Assembly: GCF_051262515.1 (NCBI RefSeq)
Contig: NZ_JBIMER010000002.1
Span: 124,001 to 188,000, forward strand
Length of the DNA: 64,000 nt
Direction: 5' to 3'
DNA from: Arthrobacter_N sp051262515
Lineage (GTDB): Bacteria > Actinomycetota > Actinomycetes > Actinomycetales > Micrococcaceae
Shown here: positions 32,603 through 41,571 of the stretch, in pieces
Layout: each line of letters begins with the position of its first letter
How positions within the stretch are numbered: the first letter of the stretch is position 1
Position numbers and translations under genes: made by a program
Notes under the pieces: model-generated
What the model saw: the letters and a program-made list of their open reading frames with translations, nothing else
Told to the model about the DNA's origin: nothing
Databases searched by the model: none

Positions 32603-33544
32603 CTATCCCTCGCCCTCGGCGGCGGCGACGGTGACGACGACGCTGCCATCCGTGGTGGACGCCGGAACCCAGCCATCCTCGGCGCGGTTCCAGAGAAGTC
32701 CCGCGTGTCCCACGGACGTGGTTTGCTGCGCCGCGGCGTTGGCCACCGCCCACTGGGCAACCGCCCACCCCCGCGTGCCACGCGCCTCGAAGGCCACGGT
32801 GCGGCCATCGACGGTGGCGGAGAGGCCGCCGAACGCGGCCTCCGCGGCATCGGCCACCTCCTGAGGGTCTCCGGACGCCGTCGCCTTGCGCAGCACGCAG
32901 TTCAGGGCGGCGGGGGACTGGCCGGTGAGCGCCGACGCGTAGGCGCGCCCTTCCGGCTCGTGGTCGGCATAGGCATCCGGGTAGGCGCTTCGCTGGACTT
33001 TCTGGGCGGCCTCGGTCACCGGCATGTCCACGTAGTCGAACGTGTCCAGCTCCTCGTAGAACCGGTTCGCGGCGTAGAGCGGATCCATGACTTGCGCCTG
33101 CGTCCCCCAGCCCTGCGACGGGCGCTGCTGGAAGAGGCCGCGCGAATCGGGGCCGGCGGTGTCGCCGTAGTCGATGTTGCGCAGCTTGGATTCCTGGACC
33201 CCGGTGGCGATCGCGATCGTCGCCGCCCGGGCGGGCATCCCGCGCCGGACGGAGACCGCGGCGATCAGCGCCGCGTTGCCCGCCTGTTCCGGATCCAGCT
33301 CGTGCCGGTCGGAACCGACGACGGCGTCGCAGCGCTCGCGCACCAGCGTCTGCTCGTCCTCGAGGTACGCGTAGGCCGCGTAGATTCCGCCCCCGACGAC
33401 GGCGACGCCGAGCAGGAGCGCCATCACCGACCGGGCGCGCCGTCGCCTGCGGTGCGCCAGCTGTCCGGACCTCCCGCGGCGGGACGGCGTCCGGCTCCAT
33501 TCCGCCCCGAGGGCTAGAACCCGGCGGTGGGGGTCAGTTGGCAT
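32603..33544 (-). CDS. Membrane-anchored lysozyme-like (putative cell-wall hydrolase) protein
   Basis: A 313-residue protein: a basic N-terminus of about 40 residues (RRRRRARS), one membrane helix (VMALLLGVAVVGGGIYAAY), then an extracytoplasmic domain. The block ATIAIATGVQESKLRNIDYG followed by DTAGPDSRGLFQQRPSQGWG and MDPLYAANRFYEEL is typical of actinobacterial lysozyme-fold domains; the Glu in QESK would be the catalytic acid. The ATG overlaps the 3' end of dapD by 11 bp. Likely acts on peptidoglycan, fitting the lysine/DAP context, but activity is unproven. Confidence 0.72.
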   Translation of the reverse strand: MPTDPHRRVLALGAEWSRTPSRRGRSGQLAHRRRRRARSVMALLLGVAVVGGGIYAAYAYLEDEQTLVRERCDAVVGSDRHELDPEQAGNAALIAAVSVRRGMPARAATIAIATGVQESKLRNIDYGDTAGPDSRGLFQQRPSQGWGTQAQVMDPLYAANRFYEELDTFDYVDMPVTEAAQKVQRSAYPDAYADHEPEGRAYASALTGQSPAALNCVLRKATASGDPQEVADAAEAAFGGLSATVDGRTVAFEARGTRGWAVAQWAVANAAAQQTTSVGHAGLLWNRAEDGWVPASTTDGSVVVTVAAAEGEG

Positions 33545-34505
33545 GCAGGGCCGAGTTCAGCTCCACCGTCTGTCCCTGGCGGGGGAGGGCCTCGACGGCG
33601 CCGGAGGACGAGTTGCGGCGGAAGAGCAGGTTCGGCACGCCGGAGAGCTCCAGCGCCTTGACCGTCCGGTCCCCGAGCTGGACGCGCGTTCCCGCGGTGA
33701 CGTACAGGCCGGCCTCCACGACGCAGTCGTCGCCGATGGAGATGCCGACGCCGGAGTTCGCGCCCAGCAGGACGCGCTGTCCGATCACGATGCGTTCCTT
33801 GCCGCCGCCGGAGAGCGTCCCCATGATCGAGGCGCCGCCGCCGACGTCGGAGCCGTCGCCGACGACCACGGAGGCCGAGATGCGGCCCTCGACCATCGAG
33901 GAGCCGAGCGTTCCGGCGTTGAAGTTCACGAAGCCCTCGTGCATCACCGTGGTCCCGGCTGCGAGGTGCGCTCCCAGACGGACGCGGTCGGCGTCTGCGA
34001 TGCGGACACCCGCCGGCAGGACGTAGTCGACCATGCGGGGGAACTTGTCCACGCCGTACACGGAGACGGCGCCGCGGCGGCGGAGCTTCAGGCGGGTGGT
34101 CTCGAACCCGTCGACCGAACACGGCCCGAAGTTCGTCCAGACGACGTTTGAGAGCAGGCCGAACACGCCGTCGAGGTTCTGTTCGTTCGGGGCGACGAGG
34201 CGGTGCGAGAGCAGGTGGAGGCGGAGCCAGGCGTCGACGGCGTCGGCCGGGGCGACGTCGAGGTCGGCCTCGATCTCCACCACTTCCTGTGTGGTTCCGC
34301 GGTCGGCGTCGTCCGCCACGACCGCGGCCAGTTCGCCGGAGACCTGGGGAGCGCGTTCGAGCGGGCCGAGGGAGGGGGCCGGGAACCACACGTCCAGGAC
34401 CGAACCGTCCGCCGCGCGGGTGGCGAGGCCGTATCCGGACGCGACGCGAACGGTGGAGTCGGCGGGGTTTTGGACAAGACCGGGCTGGGCATCTGCGGAA
34501 GTCAT
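33534..34505 (-). CDS. dapD: 2,3,4,5-tetrahydropyridine-2,6-dicarboxylate N-succinyltransferase
   Basis: A 323-residue trimeric left-handed beta-helix enzyme of the actinobacterial DapD type, which succinylates tetrahydrodipicolinate. Hexapeptide repeats are clear: VRLGAHLAAGTTVMHEGFVN, then GTLGSSMVEGRISASVVVGD and GVGISIGDDCVVEAGLYVTAG. The N-terminal domain holds the SVYGVDKFPRMVDYV segment. Divergent from dapE with 40 bp between start codons. Confidence 0.93.
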   Translation of the reverse strand: MTSADAQPGLVQNPADSTVRVASGYGLATRAADGSVLDVWFPAPSLGPLERAPQVSGELAAVVADDADRGTTQEVVEIEADLDVAPADAVDAWLRLHLLSHRLVAPNEQNLDGVFGLLSNVVWTNFGPCSVDGFETTRLKLRRRGAVSVYGVDKFPRMVDYVLPAGVRIADADRVRLGAHLAAGTTVMHEGFVNFNAGTLGSSMVEGRISASVVVGDGSDVGGGASIMGTLSGGGKERIVIGQRVLLGANSGVGISIGDDCVVEAGLYVTAGTRVQLGDRTVKALELSGVPNLLFRRNSSSGAVEALPRQGQTVELNSALHAN

Positions 34506-34511
34506 GCCTCC

Positions 34512-34517
34512 ATGTTA
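34512..34517 (-). promoter_or_regulatory. -10 box of dapD
   Basis: TAACAT on the minus strand, 6 nt before the ATG. The spacer ggaggc could alternatively act as a Shine-Dalgarno sequence. Confidence 0.45.
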
Positions 34518-34533
34518 GCCGCGGCGGCGGGGT

Positions 34534-34539
34534 TACGCT
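34534..34539 (+). promoter_or_regulatory. -10 box of dapE
   Basis: TACGCT, 6 nt before the GTG at 34546. Its -35 region would overlap the dapD -10 box. Confidence 0.5.
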
Positions 34540-34545
34540 GGACGG

Positions 34546-35664
34546 GTGACTTCAGCCCAGCACGCGCGCCCGCGCACACCGCAGCCTGCCGCCCTCGACC
34601 CGCGCGGCGACGTCGCCGCCCTGACGGCGGCCCTGATCGACGTCGAATCCGTCTCCGGGAACGAGCGCGCCGTCGCCGATCTCGTCGAGGACGCGCTCCG
34701 GGACCTGGCGCACCTGGAGGTCCACCGCGACGGCGACGCGATCGTCGCCCGCACTCGCTTGGGCCTGCCCGAGCGCGTCGTGTTGGCCGGGCACCTGGAC
34801 ACCGTGCCGCTGCCCACCACCGGGGGCGCCCGCGGGACGGTCCCCTCTGCCTGGGACGGCGAGACGTTGTTCGGGCGCGGCGCGACGGACATGAAGGGAG
34901 GCGTCGCCGTCCAGCTGGCGCTGGCCGCGGGCCTCGCCGCACCCAACCGGGACGTGACGTACGTGTTCTACGACCATGAGGAAGTCGAGGGCAGCAAGTC
35001 CGGTCTGGGGCGGCTGGTGCGCAACAGCCCGGAGCTGCTGGAGGCCGACTTCGCGATCCTGCTGGAGCCCACGAACGGCACTGTCGAGGGCGGCTGCAAC
35101 GGAACGTCCCGCTTCCGCGTGACCACCCGGGGCGTCGCCGCGCATTCGGCCCGCGCGTGGATGGGTCGGAACGCCATCCACGGCGCGGCGGACATTCTGG
35201 CCCGGCTGGCCGGGCACGAGCCGGCGACCGTGGACGTCGACGGGCTTCAGTACCGGGAATCGCTGAACGCCGTCCGGATCTCCGGAGGCATCGCCGGCAA
35301 CGTGATCCCGGACCACTGCGAGGTGGAGATCAACTACCGGTTCGCGCCGGACAAGGGCATCGATGACGCCGAGACCTACGTGCGCCGGCTGATGGACGGC
35401 TTCGACGTGGTGCGGACCGACGCCGCGCCCGGTGCCCGTCCGGGACTGAGCCACCCGGCGGCGGCCTCGTTCGTGGAGGCCGTGGGAGCAGTGCCCCTGC
35501 CCAAGTACGGCTGGACGGACGTGGCTCGCTTCTCGGAACTGGGCATCCCGGCCGTGAACTTCGGCCCGGGCGATGCGCTGCTGGCCCACACGGACAACGA
35601 GCACGTGGAGGCGGACGCGGTCCGCGAATGCCTGGCCGCGCTGACGCGCTGGCTGACCGCCTGA
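34546..35664 (+). CDS. dapE: Succinyl-diaminopimelate desuccinylase
   Basis: A 372-residue M20 family metallohydrolase that removes succinate from N-succinyl-L,L-DAP. Zinc ligands are placed in GHLDTVP and in GRGATDMKGGVA; the catalytic and ligand glutamates are in YDHEEVEG, and the C-terminal ligand histidine is in LLAHTDNEHV. A dimerisation domain lies in the middle (VTTRGVAAHSARAWMGRNAI). The GTG start gives the actinobacterial family length. Together with dapC and dapD it covers three steps of the succinylase branch. Confidence 0.93.
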   Translation: MTSAQHARPRTPQPAALDPRGDVAALTAALIDVESVSGNERAVADLVEDALRDLAHLEVHRDGDAIVARTRLGLPERVVLAGHLDTVPLPTTGGARGTVPSAWDGETLFGRGATDMKGGVAVQLALAAGLAAPNRDVTYVFYDHEEVEGSKSGLGRLVRNSPELLEADFAILLEPTNGTVEGGCNGTSRFRVTTRGVAAHSARAWMGRNAIHGAADILARLAGHEPATVDVDGLQYRESLNAVRISGGIAGNVIPDHCEVEINYRFAPDKGIDDAETYVRRLMDGFDVVRTDAAPGARPGLSHPAAASFVEAVGAVPLPKYGWTDVARFSELGIPAVNFGPGDALLAHTDNEHVEADAVRECLAALTRWLTA

Positions 35665-35684
35665 CGCAGGACGCCTGACACGCA

Positions 35685-35730
35685 AGCGGCGCCGCCACCC
35701 CGTGATGGTTACGGGTGTGGCGGCGCCGCT
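35685..35730. terminator. Bidirectional terminator between dapE and gluD
   Basis: A GC stem of about 13 bp (35685-35697 with 35718-35730) extended by imperfect pairing across an AT-containing loop. No long T-run on either side. Confidence 0.6.
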
Positions 35731-35761
35731 GTCTCGTTGGCCCGAACGCGGAACGTCCGGT

Positions 35762-36685
35762 CTATTTCTTGTCCCTCGGGTCATCCGGGTCCTTCGGCGC
35801 GGTCGCCGCGCCGGCGGCCGGTGGGAGGCCCGCCGGAACGCCGACGGGTTCTTCGGCCTTTGGCTTGACCTTGCCGGGCCCCCGGCTGCTGAGCCGGCTG
35901 GAGACGAACTCCGCCAGTCGCGAAAGCGAGAAGTTGATGAGGATGAAGATGGCCGCCACCACTATCAGCGCTTGCAGGACGTTGCCGTTCGGGGACGAGT
36001 ACGTGCGTCCGAAGAACAGCAGCTCGTTGAAGCTGATGATGTAGCCCAGCGCGGAGTCCTTCAGGATCACGACGAACTGCCCGATCAGGGCCGGCAGCAT
36101 CGCGATCAGGGCCTGCGGGATCTCGATCAGGCGCAACGACTGCTGCCGGGTGAGCCCGATCGCGATGCCCGCCTCGCGCTGGCCCTTGGGCAGGTTGTGC
36201 ACGCCGGACCGGACGAGTTCGGCCACCACGGATCCGTTGTAGAAGACCAGTGCGGCGACCACGGCCCACAGCGCGCTGTCGTTGGAGATCTGCAGGGTGC
36301 GGGCGAAGAAGACGTTGAAGAAGACGATCATCAGCAGCACCGGCACTGCGCGGAAGAACTCCACGACCACGGAGCTGATCCCGTTGATCAGCTTGTTGTG
36401 CGAGAGCCGGCCCATGCCGAAGACCAGGCCGAACACCACGGATCCGACGATGCCCAGCGCGGCGGCCTTGAGGGTGTTGACGAGGCCGGGCAGCAGGTAG
36501 TTGGTCCATGTGCTTGCCTCCAGGAAGTCGTCCCACTGCGAGGCCTGCATCTGGTTCTTCGCGGCGAGGCCGGCGATGATCCACCAGAGGAGACCAGCGA
36601 TGACGGCCACGCCAACGATGTTGATGGCGAGGATGGTCCGGCGGGACTTGGGCCCGGGTGCGTCGAAGATTACCGATGCGCTCAT
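35762..36685 (-). CDS. gluD: Glutamate-type ABC transporter permease (GluD-like)
   Basis: A 307-residue polar amino acid permease. After a cytoplasmic N-terminus and first helix (ILAINIVGVAVIAGLLWWII) comes the HisM/GluD core with the EAA loop QREAGIAIGLTRQQSLRLIEIPQ. The C-terminal 45 residues are a Pro/Lys/Asp-rich tail without structure. The ATG overlaps the gluC stop by 4 bp. The assignment to glutamate rests on operon order A-B-C-D as in Corynebacterium. Confidence 0.87.
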   Translation of the reverse strand: MSASVIFDAPGPKSRRTILAINIVGVAVIAGLLWWIIAGLAAKNQMQASQWDDFLEASTWTNYLLPGLVNTLKAAALGIVGSVVFGLVFGMGRLSHNKLINGISSVVVEFFRAVPVLLMIVFFNVFFARTLQISNDSALWAVVAALVFYNGSVVAELVRSGVHNLPKGQREAGIAIGLTRQQSLRLIEIPQALIAMLPALIGQFVVILKDSALGYIISFNELLFFGRTYSSPNGNVLQALIVVAAIFILINFSLSRLAEFVSSRLSSRGPGKVKPKAEEPVGVPAGLPPAAGAATAPKDPDDPRDKK

Positions 36686-37359
36686 CGGGACACCGCCAGT
36701 TTCTTGGAGAGCCAGGTGGTCAGGAGTCCGACGGGGATCACGATGATCACGAACCCGGCGGCGAAGGTGAGGAAGATCGGGATGACGATGTCGGACCGGA
36801 ACTCGATCATCGTCTTCATGACGGATGACGCCTCGATGGCAACGGAACCGACTGCGGCCACCGTGGAGTTCTTGATCAGGGCGATCAGCACGTTGCCCAG
36901 CGGCACGATGGCGCCCCGGAAGGCCTGCGGAAGGATCACGAGGCGGGCCGCCGGCATGAATCCGAGCCCGATGGCGCGGGCGGCCTCGGCCTGCCCGAGC
37001 GGGACGGTGTTCACGCCGGACCTGATGGCCTCGCAGACGAATGCCGCGTGGTAGACCGCGAGTCCCATGACAGCCAGACGGAAGAAGTTCTCCTGGAAGC
37101 CGCCGCCCAGACTGACGCCCAGCTGGCCGTTGAGGGCAAGAACGCCGAACAGGATGATGATGGTCAGCGGCGTGTTGCGGATGATGTTGACGTAGGAGGT
37201 GCCGATGGCGCGGAAGCTGGGGACCGGCGAGATCCGCATCATGGCCAGGAAGGTCCCCAGAACGAGCGATCCGATGGCGGCCCAGAAAGTCAGCTTGATG
37301 TTGACCCAGAACGCGGCCGGGATGTCGTATTCCGTGAAGATCGATAGGTAGTTGTCCAC
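36682..37359 (-). CDS. gluC: Glutamate-type ABC transporter permease (GluC-like)
   Basis: A 225-residue polar amino acid ABC permease with about five helices. FWVNIKLTFWAAIGSLVLGTF is the first, and the EAA loop reads QAEAARAIGLGFMPAARLVILPQ. Normal length. It is separated from gluB by 107 bp carrying a strong stem-loop, and coupled to gluD by overlapping codons. Confidence 0.88.
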   Translation of the reverse strand: MDNYLSIFTEYDIPAAFWVNIKLTFWAAIGSLVLGTFLAMMRISPVPSFRAIGTSYVNIIRNTPLTIIILFGVLALNGQLGVSLGGGFQENFFRLAVMGLAVYHAAFVCEAIRSGVNTVPLGQAEAARAIGLGFMPAARLVILPQAFRGAIVPLGNVLIALIKNSTVAAVGSVAIEASSVMKTMIEFRSDIVIPIFLTFAAGFVIIVIPVGLLTTWLSKKLAVSR

Positions 37360-37413
37360 TGCCTGCCTCTATACTTGGTGGCCGCGCGGACGCGGCCCAG
37401 TGGGAAAGCGGTC

Positions 37414-37453
37414 CCCGGCGGGACGGCTCCATCACTGGAGCCGTCCCGCCGGG
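37414..37453 (-). promoter_or_regulatory. gluB-gluC intergenic stem-loop
   Basis: A perfect 17-bp GC stem (37414-37430 with 37437-37453) and 6-nt loop between the binding-protein and permease genes. No T-run follows on the minus strand, so it more likely stabilises the gluAB message or terminates partially, favouring the binding protein over the permeases. Confidence 0.6.
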
Positions 37454-37466
37454 TGTGGCTCGTCGG

Positions 37467-38291
37467 CTAGGCGCAGGGTGCGGGCGTCGGCGGGTTGAGT
37501 TCCGCGTTCGGCTCGTAGCCCGTGCCCTCGGTGTTGGTCTCGAGCGCCGTCTTCCATTCGCCGGAGTCGACCATCTTGGTGATGGCCTCGTTGATGGCCT
37601 CGCACTGGTCGGATCCCTTGGGCAGTCCGACGCCGTAGTTCTCCTCCGAGAACGGCTGGCCCAGAACCTTGAACTTGCCCTGGTAGGCCGGCTGCGCCGC
37701 CAGGCCGGCCAGGATGATGTCGTCGGTGGTGACGGCGTCGATGGTGCCGCCGGACATCTGTGTGGTGCACTCGGCGTAGCCCGGGAGCTCCTGCAGGTTC
37801 ACGTCCGTGGCCAGGGTGTCCTTGACCTTCTGCGCGGACGTGGAACCGGTGACGGAACACAGGTTCTTGCCGTTGAGGTCCTCCGGGGACGTGATGTCGG
37901 AGTCGACGCTGATCAACAGGTCCTGGCCGGCGACAAAATACGGTCCCGCGAAGTCGACGACCTCCTTGCGCGTGTCGGTGATGGAATACGTCGCGAAGAT
38001 CATGTCGACCTGGTTGTTCTGCAGCATGGTCTCGCGGTTCGCGGACGGAGCCGAGACGAATTCGATCTGGTCCTCGGCATAGCCGAGTTCGTTGGCCACG
38101 TACTTGGCGACGTCGACGTCGAAACCCTTGTAGGTGTCGCCGTCCTTGAAGCCGAGACCGGGCTGGTCGAACTTGATGCCGATCTTGATCGAGTCCTCGG
38201 ACTCGCCGGCGTCGCCACCGCCGCCGCAGGCGGAAAGGGTCAGTGCCGCCACGGCCGTGACGGCGGCGAGCGCGATGCGGTTCTTGCGCAT
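37467..38291 (-). CDS. gluB: Glutamate-type ABC transporter substrate-binding lipoprotein (GluB-like)
   Basis: A 274-residue lipoprotein: MRKNRIALAAVTAVAALTL, then lipobox LSAC and a Gly-rich linker. The mature domain is a type II periplasmic-binding fold, with KIGIKFDQPGLGFKDGDTYK, GFDVDVAKYVANELGY and DMIFATYSITDTRKEVVDF, the family-3 amino acid binding signature. Shine-Dalgarno aaggag 8 nt before the ATG. A GC stem-loop follows its stop. Confidence 0.9.
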   Translation of the reverse strand: MRKNRIALAAVTAVAALTLSACGGGGDAGESEDSIKIGIKFDQPGLGFKDGDTYKGFDVDVAKYVANELGYAEDQIEFVSAPSANRETMLQNNQVDMIFATYSITDTRKEVVDFAGPYFVAGQDLLISVDSDITSPEDLNGKNLCSVTGSTSAQKVKDTLATDVNLQELPGYAECTTQMSGGTIDAVTTDDIILAGLAAQPAYQGKFKVLGQPFSEENYGVGLPKGSDQCEAINEAITKMVDSGEWKTALETNTEGTGYEPNAELNPPTPAPCA

Positions 38292-38343
38292 GTCATTCTC
38301 CTTGGTATGTGGCCGCCCCGTGGGGCGGCCGCGAGTGGTGGTG

Positions 38344-39117
<774 letters not shown>

Positions 39118-39258
39118 AGGGACGAGACTAGCGGATGTAAGGCGCGCCACAATGTACCCGCGGGCACTTCGGGCCGGATCGTCGCGGAATCTTTATTTTG
39201 CCGAGTCACCCCGGGATTGACCGGGCCTGTTCGGAACCCGGACCGGGCGTGCTCGCTA

Positions 39259-39264
39259 TAGGGT
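39259..39264 (+). promoter_or_regulatory. -10 box of the LOG family gene
   Basis: TAGGGT, 6 nt before the ATG at 39271. Confidence 0.45.
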
Positions 39265-39270
39265 GGAAGC

Positions 39271-40068
39271 ATGTCCAGCAGCAACTCCTCCGGCCCGGCC
39301 TTCGACCCCCTGCCGTACCCGGCACGACGCAAGGGATCCGTGGTTCTGCGGCACCAACAAGCCCAGACCCAGCAGGCGGACGCCCAACTGCTGGATTCCC
39401 CCAAGGGGATCGACTTCACCCACACCGATCCGTGGCGCGTGCTGCGGATCCAAAGCGAATTCGTCGAGGGGTTCGGCACCCTCTCCGAGCTTGGCCCGGC
39501 CGTCAGCGTGTTCGGATCCGCCCGCACGGAACGGAACTCCGAACGGTATCTCCTGGCCGAACGGATCGGCTCGCTGTTGGTGGAGGCCGGCTACGCCGTG
39601 ATCACCGGCGGCGGGCCGGGGACCATGGAGGCCGCCAACAAGGGCGCGATCGAGATGGACGGCACTTCGGTGGGGCTGGGCATCGAGCTGCCCTTCGAAA
39701 CCGGCCTCAACGAGTTCGTCGACCTGGGCATCAACTTCCGATATTTTTTCGCGCGGAAAACCATGTTTGTCAAGTACTCGCAGGGATTTATCGTCCTCCC
39801 CGGTGGCTTCGGCACGCTGGACGAGCTCTTCGAGGCCCTGACGCTGGTTCAGACGGAGAAGGTGACGAGCTTTCCCATCGTCCTGGTGGGCACGGAGTAT
39901 TGGGAACCGCTGGTGGCCTGGCTGCGCGCAACCGTCGCGGGCGAGGGCGCGATCTCCGAGCGGGACATGGACCTGATCCGGATGACCGACGACCCGGAGG
40001 AAGCGGTGCGCCTGATCGCGTCCCACGAATCCCAGGGGCGCGCGGACCCCGCGGGCCGCGCGGACTAG
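39271..40068 (+). CDS. LOG family protein (TIGR00730, nucleotide-monophosphate phosphoribohydrolase-like)
   Basis: A 265-residue Rossmann-fold protein. GSARTER, GGGPGTMEAANKGA and PGGFGTLDELFEALTLVQT give the full LOG signature, the last being the PGGxGTxxE nucleotide-binding motif. Plant and mycobacterial homologues release cytokinin bases from the 5'-monophosphates, but many bacterial members may process other nucleotides. The position before a DivIVA-like and a DUF3117 gene matches the Rv1205-Rv1211 order. Confidence 0.88.
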   Translation: MSSSNSSGPAFDPLPYPARRKGSVVLRHQQAQTQQADAQLLDSPKGIDFTHTDPWRVLRIQSEFVEGFGTLSELGPAVSVFGSARTERNSERYLLAERIGSLLVEAGYAVITGGGPGTMEAANKGAIEMDGTSVGLGIELPFETGLNEFVDLGINFRYFFARKTMFVKYSQGFIVLPGGFGTLDELFEALTLVQTEKVTSFPIVLVGTEYWEPLVAWLRATVAGEGAISERDMDLIRMTDDPEEAVRLIASHESQGRADPAGRAD

Positions 40069-40076
40069 GGCCGGCC

Positions 40077-40427
40077 ATGGAGTTCGTGCTGGTCGTCGTG
40101 GCCGTGGTGGTGGCGGGCCTCGCCGTGCTCCTCGCGGTCGGCGGCCGGCGCGGGGGGCGTGCGCCCGGCCCGGCGCCCTTCTCCGATGGAGAGCTCCTCG
40201 GCCTGGCCGAGCCCCTGCCCAACCTTCCGCCGGTGCTCCTTCCCGAGCGTCCGACGGCGGTGGACGTCGCCCGGGTGCGTTTCGGCGTCGGGTTGCGGGG
40301 GTACCGATGTGAACAGGTCGACGCGGTGCTCGAGGCACTGGCGGACGAGATCACGCGGCTCGAAACTGAGCTCGGCGACGCGCGGCGCAAGCCTGTGATT
40401 AGCACCACGAACCAATCTCCGGAATAA
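40077..40427 (+). CDS. Membrane-anchored DivIVA-like small protein
   Basis: A 116-residue protein: an N-terminal membrane helix (FVLVVVAVVVAGLAVLLAV), a Pro-rich linker, then the DivIVA-domain signature RVRFGVGLRGYRCEQVDAVLEALADEI with a short coiled coil. DivIVA domains sense membrane curvature and organise polar growth; the short length suggests an accessory protein as in Rv1209. Starts 9 nt after the LOG gene stop, so it is co-transcribed. Confidence 0.78.
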   Translation: MEFVLVVVAVVVAGLAVLLAVGGRRGGRAPGPAPFSDGELLGLAEPLPNLPPVLLPERPTAVDVARVRFGVGLRGYRCEQVDAVLEALADEITRLETELGDARRKPVISTTNQSPE

Positions 40428-40530
40428 TATGAAATGCAGGTTGAACGCCTTTCCGCTCCGGCGGATTCGTTCGACGTTCGAGCGGCGGGGCCAGGGGGTT
40501 CCGTGACACCTAGGAAGGAACACAGCGCCA

Positions 40531-40698
40531 ATGGCTGCGATGAAACCGCGTACCGGGGATGGCCCCATGGAGGTCACGAAGGAAGGCCGTAGCCTGATCA
40601 TGCGAGTGCCGATCGACGGCGGTGGGCGCCTTGTGGTGGAGCTCAACGGCGCCGAGGCGGCCGAACTGAAGGAGTGCCTCGTCGGCGTCACGGAATAA
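40531..40698 (+). CDS. DUF3117 family small protein
   Basis: A 55-residue protein beginning MAAMKPRTGDGPMEVTKEGR and ending in GRLVVELNGAEAAELKECL followed by VGVTE. This is the highly conserved actinobacterial DUF3117 protein (Rv1211 type) of unknown function. Shine-Dalgarno aggaagga precedes the ATG by 9 nt. It is short but unmistakable, and a strong terminator follows 50 nt downstream. Confidence 0.88.
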   Translation: MAAMKPRTGDGPMEVTKEGRSLIMRVPIDGGGRLVVELNGAEAAELKECLVGVTE

Positions 40699-40748
40699 GA
40701 CCCCTCGGGATGCCTCGACTCGATGCGCCACCGACGCGTCGGATTCAC

Positions 40749-40790
40749 GCAAAAGGGTTCGGACGGCCGCCGCCGTCCGAACCCTTTTGC
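40749..40790. terminator. Bidirectional terminator between DUF3117 and the O-methyltransferase
   Basis: A perfect 18-bp stem (40749-40766 with 40773-40790), 6-nt loop, with A/T runs inside the stem base (aaaa/tttt). Confidence 0.85.
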
Positions 40791-40824
40791 ATCACCCGCA
40801 CTATGGGTGGACGTTCGGTTCCGA

Positions 40825-41460
40825 CTACGCGGTCTTGACCGCCAGCAGCAGGCCGCTGCCCGTCGGCACCATCGATGTCACCAGGTCTTCGCGCTCGCGC
40901 AGGAAGCGCCCCATCTGGCGCGCCGCGACCGTGGTCGGTTGGCGCACGGCCGGTTGCGGGACGCGGTCCGCATCGAGGGCGTCGTGGACCATGAGCATGC
41001 CCCCGCGGCGCAGGAGGCGCACGCCGTGATCCACGTAGTCGGCCAGGTGCGTCTTGTCGGCGTCGATGAAGACGAGGTCGTAGGCGGCATCGGTCAACCG
41101 GGGCAGGACGTCGCGCGCGCGGCCGCAGATGGTGCGGGTGCGGTTCGGGGCGACGCCGGCGTCGAGATACGCCTCGCGCGCCGCATTGAGGTGGTCGACG
41201 TCGATGTCGATGGTCGTGAAGACGGACTGGCGGTCCAGGCCGCGCAGGAGGCTGACCCCGGATACCCCGACGCCGGAACCGATCTCCACCGCGGTCCGCG
41301 CCTTGGAGGCGGCGGCGAGCACCGTGAGCAGCGCCGCGGTGCCGGATCCGACGGGCCAGACCCCGAGTTCGTGTCCGCGCTCGCGGGCTCGCGTGACGAC
41401 CTCGTCCTCGACCGGCAAGGCCTCGGTGTAGGACCAGCTGCTCTGCTTGTCGGAGCTCAT
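40825..41460 (-). CDS. SAM-dependent O-methyltransferase
   Basis: A 211-residue class I methyltransferase of the caffeoyl-CoA/catechol OMT type. The SAM loop is VEIGSGVGVSGVSLLRGL, followed by FTTIDIDVDHL and the acidic DLVFIDADKTHLADY where metal-binding aspartates lie. This gene occupies the same place next to sigE in mycobacteria (Rv1220c), divergently transcribed. Substrate unknown. Confidence 0.88.
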   Translation of the reverse strand: MSSDKQSSWSYTEALPVEDEVVTRARERGHELGVWPVGSGTAALLTVLAAASKARTAVEIGSGVGVSGVSLLRGLDRQSVFTTIDIDVDHLNAAREAYLDAGVAPNRTRTICGRARDVLPRLTDAAYDLVFIDADKTHLADYVDHGVRLLRRGGMLMVHDALDADRVPQPAVRQPTTVAARQMGRFLREREDLVTSMVPTGSGLLLAVKTA

Positions 41461-41559
41461 GGCGTGGAAGTTCCTTCGGTGTGCTGGTGGAGTGGTGGCC
41501 GGACGGCCGATTCCATCCTAGCGCCAGCCATTCCCCAGCAATCTCACAGCCTCTTCGGC

Positions 41560-41565
41560 CAGAAT
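41560..41565 (+). promoter_or_regulatory. -10 box of sigE
   Basis: CAGAAT, 6 nt before the GTG at 41572. Confidence 0.4.
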
Positions 41566-41571
41566 GTATAC

